From NCBI GenBank assembly GCA_963784575.1, contig CAWARU010000001.1:248001-312000 (forward strand): a DNA stretch of 64,000 bases. The letters are read 5' to 3'. Of the stretch, positions 56,229-64,000 are shown one piece after another. The notes beneath the pieces were generated by a model. The model was not told where the DNA came from and did not search any database. It worked only from the letters and a program-made list of their open reading frames with translations. A program made the position numbers and the translations under genes. The stretch comes from CAWARU01 sp963784575 (GTDB taxonomy: Bacteria; Pseudomonadota; Gammaproteobacteria; UBA6186; Azoamicaceae). Every line of letters starts with the position of its first letter. Positions within the stretch are counted from its first letter, which is position 1.

Positions 56229-56276
56229 TGTTCCATTTATGCGTTAAATGCAAATAAATAACGTATTAATGGAACA
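56229..56276. promoter_or_regulatory. Nested inverted repeats at the AbiEi promoter
   Basis: Outer arms TGTTCCATT / AATGGAACA and inner GCGTTA / TAACGT lie 11-58 bp before the antitoxin start. They suit binding of the AbiEi winged helix as an autoregulatory operator. The rest of the 56277-56458 gap shows nothing clear. Confidence 0.55.
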
Positions 56277-56458
56277 ATTAATATCGTCCTATAAAAAAGT
56301 GCAATATCCCATTTCAGAATTTTGGTACAACCACAGGTATAACCAAATTTCTGGATTGAGAGGTATTTTATAAGACTTTTCAGGATAATACAATCCGCTA
56401 ATTATATGATTTTATTTACATTTCTGTACATTATTGGACCGTATAGAACATTTTACCA

Positions 56459-56507
56459 TGCGCCTCCTAAGGGGCAGTCAGAGGTTCAAATCCTCTCCGG
56501 GGCACCA
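56459..56507 (+). other. tRNA-Arg(CCU) 3'-half fragment
   Basis: CTCCTAA gives an anticodon loop with anticodon CCT. It is followed by GTCAGAGGTTCAAATCCTCT (T arm) and CGGGGCACCA (acceptor strand with CCA). No matching 5' acceptor or D arm is found upstream. Like the UCG fragments it is probably an attachment-site remnant of an integrative element, here with a different tRNA. Confidence 0.65.
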
Positions 56508-56605
56508 TATAAATCAATATGTTATAGAATTAATATTGGGGCGCATTCTAGGACCAAGTGCGACAATCATTTTTATGCTGCTGTATATATAACTCTTGGA
56601 GCGTT

Positions 56606-57223
56606 TTATAGCCCAAGCATTTCCTTACGCTTCTGTAAAGGCAATTTGCCATCTTTTTTTTGAGTCATCGAATTTAACTTTTTTGGGTTCAAATTTCTCG
56701 GGATTGATTTACCTCCGACCCATTCTAACATTTCTTCATGGTCCTCGTGTTTTTTATCCCTTAGTATGGATAAAAAATTTTCATACCCTGGAGTTCCTCC
56801 TATATCTTCTGGGGGACAGGCTCGTTCTCCCTCTAAACATCTGGGATACTTCCCAACTTGTTTTTCCTGTTCTCCTTCGAATTCAATTTGATGTTCCCAG
56901 TTATCGCCAAAATCATACAAATAAGAAATTTTTTTATTCTTTTTCAATCGAAAATATTTATGTATCTTAATTTCCCACCCAGGCAGTTCATCAAACATAT
57001 CATCCATATCGTCTCCAGGGATGCCTATGTGCTCTTTTATAGCAGTGTCTGGGTTTATAACAGTGAATTGATGTAGATGAGAATCAGTCCACCCCATAGC
57101 ATCTTGAATTGCCACATGTAAATCCCAAAATGTATAATCTACTGGCACTTGAATACGCCTCCATATGGATGGATAAATATCATCTAACATAATTTTAAAT
57201 TGAAGCACCGATTGCGTTGTCAT
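56606..57223 (-). CDS. pRiA4b ORF-3-like protein
   Basis: The protein shows the family's beta-rich layout: LQFKIMLDDIYPSIWRRIQVP, FWDLHVAIQDAMGWTDSHLHQFTV, KISYLYDFGDNWEHQIEFEG, and CPPEDIGGTPGYENFL. These are conserved in plasmid pRiA4b ORF-3 proteins, whose function is unknown. ATG 57223 with AGGGGATC upstream is preferred over the GTG at 57259. The gene is monocistronic. Such genes are common on plasmids and islands. Confidence 0.88.
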   Translation of the reverse strand: MTTQSVLQFKIMLDDIYPSIWRRIQVPVDYTFWDLHVAIQDAMGWTDSHLHQFTVINPDTAIKEHIGIPGDDMDDMFDELPGWEIKIHKYFRLKKNKKISYLYDFGDNWEHQIEFEGEQEKQVGKYPRCLEGERACPPEDIGGTPGYENFLSILRDKKHEDHEEMLEWVGGKSIPRNLNPKKLNSMTQKKDGKLPLQKRKEMLGL

Positions 57224-57311
57224 TAATTGATCCCCTACTCTTAAATTATAAAAAAGCACCTAGCTAGTACATTCATGCTGAAAGACGCTGGGTACCAAAA
57301 TTCTATTTTTC

Positions 57312-60300
57312 TCACCAGAGCCAACCACCACCTTTTTTTTGTTCCTTTTTCGGCGTCTCTTTTTTCGACGCGGCAGGAACAGCAACTTTCGCTGGTGAAA
57401 CAGATACAGATGCGGATTTTGCAGGCGCTGCTATGGCAGAAGCCCCTGCACCCTTACTCGCCAAAAAAGCATACAGCATACTTTTTGAATTCCCAGTGGT
57501 GGCTAGATGTTTATCAACTGCCGACAAACTCAAGCTAGGTGCTTTAAGCAACGTCGCTTGTAACTCAACTAAGTATCGCGGGATACATTGTGAACTTTCA
57601 AAAACAACGACTTCAGTATAATGCGGCAATTCACCTAGTTTGCAGGGAATATAACTGTCTGGACTTGGATCTGGCACTTCCGGTACCACAGGCGCCACAT
57701 GCGCATCATAGTTTTGATAGCTAGCCTTACCCATTAATTTAATCATGTCTCCGTCAATCACGGGATATGCTGAATAGCAAGCGACCCAATTTAGCAGTAA
57801 CGCACCCTTGCTGTACACTCTATAGGAATATTCAGCCTCATAGGCGCCATATATTCCCTGGCCAAAATAGCCATCATCTGTCGATGCTAAATTTGCAAAC
57901 CCGGTTTTAAACAAACTGGATAATATCTCTGGTCTTGTTCCATGCCAAACTGGAAGTAACTTTACATTGGGTGTGTCTTTATCCACATAAGCGGCTGTCA
58001 TCCTGCCAAATAAAGTATCCACTTTACCGCGCCACTCAACTTCATTTTCATACTTCCATTTTGCCGCAAAAGCAGGATTCCCATGGCGTTGTTGTAATAA
58101 TTTCAATCGAGCTGCAAACGCACGATTTAACTCTAAACTATAAATAATTTGTACCTTGCCCACTTCATAGCCTGGAACAGGAAAACGCCGGTAGGCTTCT
58201 AATACCTTCTGCATGTCTTTCGCGCCTGCAGGAATCAAGGCATAACCCTCTTTCATACTATCGGCAGAAGGTTTAAGGCTTGTATCAAAATGCCATATCT
58301 TTTCTGCCGCTATTCGCTCTGCTGCTTCTGATTCTCTTGCTGCTTTCTCTTCAGCCTGTCTTTCAGCAAGCTCTTCTGCCGCATGAATTTGGGCAGCCAT
58401 TTTCAAGCGCGTCACCAGCACTTCTGCCGTAGGACGACTTTGTGGGTTGCCCCAACACGATTGAATAATTTCGGCCATAGCTTTTGGACAACTATCAGAG
58501 ATTTTTTCTTTCTTACCCGTTGTAATCCAGTTAATAACAGTGGCCTCATCCGAAGAGTAGCTGTAGGGTAATTGACCAGACACGAGTTCCCAAAGCACCA
58601 TTCCAAAACTGTAAATATCAGAAGCTGCATTAGAGGGTGGAGGAGGAAAATCAAACAGTTCTGGGGCGCGCCAACGTACACTGCCTACGGATTTATGACT
58701 TTTGGTTGAAGTACTACTGACTTCTAGTTTTATCTTGGCTAAACCAAAATCAGCAATTTTCGCACGATCATGATCGTCTAATAATATATTCAAGCTTTTT
58801 AAATCACGATGGAGAATTTTATTATTATGCAGATAAGCTAAACCTTGAGCCATATCGATCGCAATGGTCCAACGAAGAGACCACGATAAGCTTTTGCCAT
58901 CTTGCAAGCGACTACGTAAAGAATAAGGCAAATATTCCATCACCATGGCAAAATGTCCCGGTTCTGTGCAAACACCGTATAAGCGCACAATGCTAGGGAA
59001 GTTACACTTCATCATAATATCGCATTCACGTTCAAACTCATTAGCTATGGATCCGGATAAAGTCTTTGATTGCAAAATCTTGACGGCCACTGTCACTCCA
59101 TGCCAGACGGCTTTGTAAACATCTCCATAACTGCCATTGCCTATCAACTCACCAAGAGTAATGTCTTTCCAAGCGATTCGGGGAACTGTTGGAATAGAAA
59201 GCACAACAGGCCCAGACGCTGCAGGGGGCACAACTTTTGGAACAGATGCTCCTGGAATTCCTTTTGCTGTAGGCGGCACAATAGATGGAACAGAGGGTAC
59301 AGCAGGAACTGCTGCGGGCATAGGAGTTTTAGGTGTTGCTATTGGTGGTAACGCTTTCTGTTTCGAAGTAATCACTGTTTCTGCATAGCTAGGAGGAAGT
59401 AACATGGGCATAGATAGACCGATCCCAGCTGACTCTATTCTTTGCTGCTCCTCCTGTTTCTCTTTAACCTCTAAACCTGTTGCAGCATGTTTTGCCTTCG
59501 ACGATTGCTTGGGGGCTGAAGGAAATGGAGATTTCGCCAATTCTTTATTTCGTTCCAATGCTTGTTTTATTTTTGCAATAATTTCTGCATTGATTTTATT
59601 TTTATCTAGATTCAATTCCTGCAGTGTTTTGTTTGTTTCTAATGACTTTAAGAGAGCAGAAGCCCCATCATCGCTGATCAGATTATCTTCTAAATTTAAA
59701 GTTTGTAAGGTATTATTGGTTTCTAATGCTTTTGCTAATTCTTTTGCGCCATCATCGCCGATTTTGTTACTGTTTAAATAGAGATTGGTAAGTGAATCAT
59801 TTATTTTTAGTGCGTCTGCAAACATTAGAGCTTCTGTTGGTCCAATATTATTACCATCCAGACGAATAAAAAGTAGTGTTCTGTTTTTCTTCAGCATACT
59901 TGCAAGTTCTTTTGTTCCAACATTTCCAATGTTATTGCTGTTCAGGCACAAAAACCTTAGCGTTCTTTTTTTCTCGAGTACATTTGCCAGAGCTTTTAGC
60001 CCTTCATCTCCAAATTTATTACTGCTTAAATTAAGGTGATCCAGCCCTTCATTCATTTCCAAAGCTCGGGCAAGCGCTAACGCACCAATTTCACCAATTA
60101 AATTTCCATCCAAGCTTAGTTCTACAAGAGTTCTATTTTTCTCAAGCATTTTGGCGATGTCTGTTGCTCCCACATCACCTATCTTATTATCGCTTAAATA
60201 TAATTTCAGAAGACTTTTATTTGACTCTAGAGATTTAGCTAATGCTCCAGCTCCTAACTCATCAATCTGATTGGAGCTTAGATTGAGTTCCGATAAAGTA

Positions 60301-63300
60301 GTGCTAACCTCTAGAGCCTTTGCAAAAGCAGTAATCCCTGCACAAGAAATTTTATTACTTCTAATATGAAATTTTTGTAATTTATTTTTTTCTATTTGTT
60401 CGGAAAGCGCTATTGCTCCAACATCTCCAATTTGATTGCTCAATAAAGTAAAGCTGTACATAGGTTTTTTTCTAGCTAACAATAACTTTACTAAAGCGCC
60501 CGTTTCTACGTCCCCAATCCTATCACCATTAAAGTCAAAGCTTTCCAAGGTTTCTTTCCTACCTAATACTTTTAATATAGTGAGTATTCCTTCATCACTC
60601 ATCTGACAACCACCACGATGAAAGTGCGTTGCAAAACCAAAAGACCATATAATCTGATTTTTTTCTAAAGCATTGGTTAATCTTTGAACTTGTGCATCAT
60701 TAATTTTTTTCCAACTACAGTGAATAAATTTTTCAGTCTCAATTGCTTTAATTTTTACACCAAACTCTTTAATTTTGTTTAAAGCCTCAGATGCAATGGT
60801 AATTCCATGATCAACGGCTTTCTGGAGCCATTCACACGCTCTCTTCTCATCTAGGGGAAAATCCTCTTCGTTCTTATACAGTAATGCAATGCTGTTCTGT
60901 GCTTCAACATTTCCTTGTTCAATTGCTTTAAGACACCATTCCTCGGCTTGCTTCTCGTCTTTTGTAATACCACGACCGACCTTTAGCATCCTTCCTAGCC
61001 GAAATTGCGCTGGTGCATAGCCCTTCTCCGCTGCCTTTTGGTACCATTCAGCCGCTTTTTTCAAGTCCTGTTCAATGCCTTTACCATTTTCAAGTGCTAA
61101 TGCAAGTTGATATTGTGCTTCCGTATTTCCTTGTTCAGCTGGTTTTTGAAACTGTTCCACTTCTTGTTTCAAATCTTTTACAGCACCTTCAACAACAGCA
61201 AGAGGGGGAACAGGGGTAGGAATAGTCTGTATTGTTTTGATTGGGGGTTTTGGTGGCAATTCTTTGGGGGGCTTAGGCGGCAACTTCTTGGGCGGAGAAA
61301 CAACTGTTGTAACATCGATGCTGGTTTCTTTATTTTTTTGTGTCTCTAATATTTCTTGAGTAGCTTTCTGTTCCAAAACAATAGGCGCAGACTCTTTTTC
61401 CATCAGCTTCTCATTTTTCTCTTTTACTTCTGTTGTTGAAGTAGTAGGTTTCGGAGGCAATTTGGTAACCGGGTATTTTGGAGATTTAGCCAATTCTTCA
61501 TTGCGTTTCAATGCCAATTTTATTTTTTCCAATATCTCAGGAGAAATTTTATTGTCCTCTAAATTCAATGATGTAATTTTTTTATTTGTTTCTAGCATTC
61601 TTAAAAGAGCAGAAGCCCCAACATTACCAATTTGATTATCTGCGAGCGTGAGGTGGGTTATAGATTCATTTACTTTTAGAGCATCCGCTAATATTATGGC
61701 TTCAGCATCACCCAATTTGTTATCACTTAAACGCAGAAAACTTAATTTTTTATTTACCTCTATAACCTTTGCTAAAGCCTTTGCACCAGCGGTACCAATT
61801 TGATTTTTACCCAAGGAAAGGATATATAAGGTTTTATTTACCATCAATGCCTCTGAAATTGCTACAACCCCCGGATCACCCATCCCGTTATCATCAAGAT
61901 CTAATATCCGCAATTGCTTATTTGCTTTCAATGTCTCCGCAAATGCAATAGTACCACCTTCACCCAACTGATTTTTAGCTAATGATAAATTAGATATAAT
62001 TTCATTTTTCAAAAGCATTTTCGCAAGTGCTCTCGAGCCAGCTTCACCGATCTTATTACCGTGTAGATCTAGTTCTTCCAAAGTTCTGTTTGTCTCCAAT
62101 GCTTGCGCTAACGCTATACCCCCTTTATCATCAATCTGATTGTCTCCAAGATCAAGCTTTTTAAGGGTATTATTGCTGTTTAATGCTCTTGCCATTACAA
62201 TAATTCCGATAGAGGAAATTTTATTGCTCCCTATACTTAACCTGCCAATTTTATTTTTTTTTATCGCTTCAGCGAATGCAGCAGCGCCAACATTGCCAAT
62301 TTGATTACAGGTTAAATCTAAATCATATAGAACAGCTTTACGATTTAGCAATAACTTTCCTATGACCTTGGCTCCAGCATCACCAATTCTATTATTATTT
62401 AGTTTTAGCCACCATAAAGTTTCTTTCGGTTCCAGTGCCTTCACTATGATTATTATTTCATCATCACTCATTTGACCTCGATCTATTCCAAAGGATGTAA
62501 TGCTTTGATTCTTATTCAAGGATTGAGCAATTTTTCGAGCCTGTACATCTGTAATTTTCTGCATGGAAATTGTAAAATAACCTTCATTTTCTAGTGATTT
62601 TAGCATACTTGCAAACTCTTTAATTTTTTCTAAGGCTTCGGATGCATTTTTTATGTGTTGATCAACGGCTCTTTGTAACCACTCACATGCAATTTTCTCA
62701 TCCAACGGGAAAACGTCGACATTCTTATACATCAATGCAAGAGCACAACTTGCTTCAGCATAATTTTGTTCTATGGCTTTAAGGTACCAATTTTCTGCTG
62801 TTCTATAGTTTTGCTCAATGCCTCGACCTTCTTTCAGCATCGTTCCTAGATTATATTGCGCTGGCGCGTAACCCTGCTCTGCCGCCTTTCGATACCATTC
62901 TGCTGCTTCCTTTGCCTCCTTACTTTCTTTCTTGTCTATCGATGTGCCTTGAACATTTTTCAGAAGTGCTAAACCGAATTCAACTTGTGCACGGACATCC
63001 CCTTGCTCAGCTGCTTTCTTTAACCAATCTAACGACTGAGAATGTCCTTTTTGCGCTGCTTTGTAATACCATTCCGCAGCTTGTTTTAAGTCTTTTTCAA
63101 CACTTTGGCCGCTCTCAAATGCCAATGCAAGTTGATATTGTGCCTCTATATTTCCTTGCTCCGCTGACTTCAACAACAATTCCACGGCCTCTTTTTCGTT
63201 TTTTGGAGCACCCCGGCCATCCTTTAAGATCATTGCGAGTCTATATTGGGCAATTGCATTTCCTTTCTCTGCGGCTTTGCGATACAAAAGAGCGGCTTCC

Positions 63301-64000
63301 TTTTCATTTTGAACTATCCCGGGTTCTTTCAGAAAAAGTTCAAGCAATGCTTTATCAGCGAATTTTTGTCCCTGCGCTGATGCTTTGCGATACCATTCCG
63401 CCGCTTTACTTAAGTCCTTTGAAACAGCTTCTCCTTCCTGATACATTTCTCCAATATCGAATTGCGAAAAAGCATGTCCTTGTTCCGCTGCTTTCATATA
63501 CCATTCAAACGCTAGTTTGTAATCACGCCCAACTCCCTCCCCATTGAAATATCGCCTCCCTAGATTATATTGCGCATTAGGATACCCCTGTTCTGCAGAT
63601 TTTTTGAACCAACAACAAGCTAATATATGATCTTTTCTTACACCTTCTCCATTTAAATAACAAATTGCCAAGTTATACTGTGCTATTTTGTTCCCTTGAT
63701 CTGCCGCTTTTTTATACCACTCATAAGCTACTTTCTTGTCTACTGCAACCCCTAAGCCCATATCAAAGCTGTAACCAAGTTCAAACTGCGCAGAGGCGTT
63801 ACCTTGCTCCGCACCCTTACAATACCATTCCGCTGCTTTTTTTAGGTCCTTCTCGACTCCTTTTCCGTTTGCATACAATGTTCCTAATTTATATTGAGCT
63901 TCTGGATCCCCTCGTTCTGCTGATTTTTTTAACCATGCTATCGCATGAGCATTACCTTTTTCTATTGCTTTAAAATACCATTCTGAAGCTCGTTTCAGAT
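57312..64000 (-). CDS. Giant Sel1-LRR-kinase-PARP protein, N-terminus outside window
   Basis: The frame is open to the window end (more than 2,225 residues). From codon 63878 as 1: Sel1 repeats (1-420), RNI-type leucine-rich repeats (430-800), a Pro-rich linker with PPKPPKELPPKPP (about 860-890), Sel1 repeats (900-1030), a second LRR block (1045-1445), a linker, then a tyrosine-kinase-like domain: GNGSYGDVYKAVWHG, VAVK, HRDLKSLNILL, DFGLAK, APELF. A PARP/ART-like domain follows near 1950-2110: HGTRPEILSSLFKTGF, YFGQGIYGAYEAEYSY, TEVVVFESSQCIPRYLVEL (H-Y-E triad candidate). The C-terminus is Ala/Lys-rich. Both catalytic sites look complete. A host-directed effector role is inferred. Confidence 0.88.
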   Translation of the reverse strand, partial: LKRASEWYFKAIEKGNAHAIAWLKKSAERGDPEAQYKLGTLYANGKGVEKDLKKAAEWYCKGAEQGNASAQFELGYSFDMGLGVAVDKKVAYEWYKKAADQGNKIAQYNLAICYLNGEGVRKDHILACCWFKKSAEQGYPNAQYNLGRRYFNGEGVGRDYKLAFEWYMKAAEQGHAFSQFDIGEMYQEGEAVSKDLSKAAEWYRKASAQGQKFADKALLELFLKEPGIVQNEKEAALLYRKAAEKGNAIAQYRLAMILKDGRGAPKNEKEAVELLLKSAEQGNIEAQYQLALAFESGQSVEKDLKQAAEWYYKAAQKGHSQSLDWLKKAAEQGDVRAQVEFGLALLKNVQGTSIDKKESKEAKEAAEWYRKAAEQGYAPAQYNLGTMLKEGRGIEQNYRTAENWYLKAIEQNYAEASCALALMYKNVDVFPLDEKIACEWLQRAVDQHIKNASEALEKIKEFASMLKSLENEGYFTISMQKITDVQARKIAQSLNKNQSITSFGIDRGQMSDDEIIIIVKALEPKETLWWLKLNNNRIGDAGAKVIGKLLLNRKAVLYDLDLTCNQIGNVGAAAFAEAIKKNKIGRLSIGSNKISSIGIIVMARALNSNNTLKKLDLGDNQIDDKGGIALAQALETNRTLEELDLHGNKIGEAGSRALAKMLLKNEIISNLSLAKNQLGEGGTIAFAETLKANKQLRILDLDDNGMGDPGVVAISEALMVNKTLYILSLGKNQIGTAGAKALAKVIEVNKKLSFLRLSDNKLGDAEAIILADALKVNESITHLTLADNQIGNVGASALLRMLETNKKITSLNLEDNKISPEILEKIKLALKRNEELAKSPKYPVTKLPPKPTTSTTEVKEKNEKLMEKESAPIVLEQKATQEILETQKNKETSIDVTTVVSPPKKLPPKPPKELPPKPPIKTIQTIPTPVPPLAVVEGAVKDLKQEVEQFQKPAEQGNTEAQYQLALALENGKGIEQDLKKAAEWYQKAAEKGYAPAQFRLGRMLKVGRGITKDEKQAEEWCLKAIEQGNVEAQNSIALLYKNEEDFPLDEKRACEWLQKAVDHGITIASEALNKIKEFGVKIKAIETEKFIHCSWKKINDAQVQRLTNALEKNQIIWSFGFATHFHRGGCQMSDEGILTILKVLGRKETLESFDFNGDRIGDVETGALVKLLLARKKPMYSFTLLSNQIGDVGAIALSEQIEKNKLQKFHIRSNKISCAGITAFAKALEVSTTLSELNLSSNQIDELGAGALAKSLESNKSLLKLYLSDNKIGDVGATDIAKMLEKNRTLVELSLDGNLIGEIGALALARALEMNEGLDHLNLSSNKFGDEGLKALANVLEKKRTLRFLCLNSNNIGNVGTKELASMLKKNRTLLFIRLDGNNIGPTEALMFADALKINDSLTNLYLNSNKIGDDGAKELAKALETNNTLQTLNLEDNLISDDGASALLKSLETNKTLQELNLDKNKINAEIIAKIKQALERNKELAKSPFPSAPKQSSKAKHAATGLEVKEKQEEQQRIESAGIGLSMPMLLPPSYAETVITSKQKALPPIATPKTPMPAAVPAVPSVPSIVPPTAKGIPGASVPKVVPPAASGPVVLSIPTVPRIAWKDITLGELIGNGSYGDVYKAVWHGVTVAVKILQSKTLSGSIANEFERECDIMMKCNFPSIVRLYGVCTEPGHFAMVMEYLPYSLRSRLQDGKSLSWSLRWTIAIDMAQGLAYLHNNKILHRDLKSLNILLDDHDRAKIADFGLAKIKLEVSSTSTKSHKSVGSVRWRAPELFDFPPPPSNAASDIYSFGMVLWELVSGQLPYSYSSDEATVINWITTGKKEKISDSCPKAMAEIIQSCWGNPQSRPTAEVLVTRLKMAAQIHAAEELAERQAEEKAARESEAAERIAAEKIWHFDTSLKPSADSMKEGYALIPAGAKDMQKVLEAYRRFPVPGYEVGKVQIIYSLELNRAFAARLKLLQQRHGNPAFAAKWKYENEVEWRGKVDTLFGRMTAAYVDKDTPNVKLLPVWHGTRPEILSSLFKTGFANLASTDDGYFGQGIYGAYEAEYSYRVYSKGALLLNWVACYSAYPVIDGDMIKLMGKASYQNYDAHVAPVVPEVPDPSPDSYIPCKLGELPHYTEVVVFESSQCIPRYLVELQATLLKAPSLSLSAVDKHLATTGNSKSMLYAFLASKGAGASAIAAPAKSASVSVSPAKVAVPAASKKETPKKEQKKGGGWLW

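Noticed and set aside
59070..59388. Gly/Cys-rich plus-strand frames opposite the giant gene.
   Set aside because: They are complements of the Pro/Ala/Thr-rich linker coding sequence and have no start signals.

Overview
The window is AT-rich DNA, probably from an intracellular gammaproteobacterium of the Legionellales type (Legionella, Coxiella or Berkiella-like). That placement is an inference. It rests on the many eukaryote-like proteins (ankyrin, leucine-rich, Sel1 and TPR repeats, a protein kinase joined to a PARP-type domain, a C-terminal CaaX box), on the low GC content, and on the dense load of decaying mobile DNA. No rRNA and no complete tRNA gene was seen.

Layout. 1-3835: a decayed heavy-metal island with an IS481-family transposase inserted into copB, a DUF302 gene, a frameshifted ABC ATPase, and a permease tail fused to a broken metallo-beta-lactamase-fold gene. 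3980-11975: a signalling block with a membrane histidine kinase, a response regulator with GGDEF and EAL domains, a tiny DUF3309-like membrane protein, a membrane sensor-like protein, and a membrane glycosyltransferase with a T2SSE_N/MshEN-type N-terminus. This reads as a c-di-GMP-linked surface polysaccharide module. 12037-14833: an intact IS21-family element. 15263-18802: an ATPase with a nuclease-like tail, and an AbiE-type toxin-antitoxin pair. 18846-23799: a transposase and a large ankyrin protein gene broken by three frame changes.

24331-52486 is a tandem array of integrative-element remnants. Three copies of the 3' half of a tRNA-Arg(UCG) gene (25.8, 45.2 and 52.4 kb), sharing an identical 41-bp core, mark the boundaries. 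Integrase C-terminal remnants or related flanks lie beside them. Inside the array are two nearly identical insertion sequences with 4-bp target duplications, RhuM and KilA-N proteins, an ankyrin/LRR protein, two group II introns, an ardA gene split exactly between codons by one intron, a YhcG nuclease-like gene, and two unknown proteins. Its best preserved functional unit is the arsenic island at 33637-39791: TPR-CaaX protein, arsN2, arsC, ACR3, arsR, a secreted thioredoxin-like protein with a cysteine-rich tail, and an ABC exporter. Three promoters there share a TTGACA-17-TATGAT/TACGAT plan with CATATATATG-like palindromes, which suggests one ArsR regulon.

52784-57223 holds a nonsense-mutated ankyrin gene, a REP-associated transposase, an orphan HTH protein, a second AbiE pair, a tRNA-Arg(CCU) 3' fragment and a pRiA4b ORF-3-like protein. 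57312-64000 is one giant gene, open at the window end, encoding Sel1 repeats, LRRs, more Sel1 repeats, more LRRs, a protein kinase and a PARP-like domain. It is the most striking candidate host-directed effector in the window.
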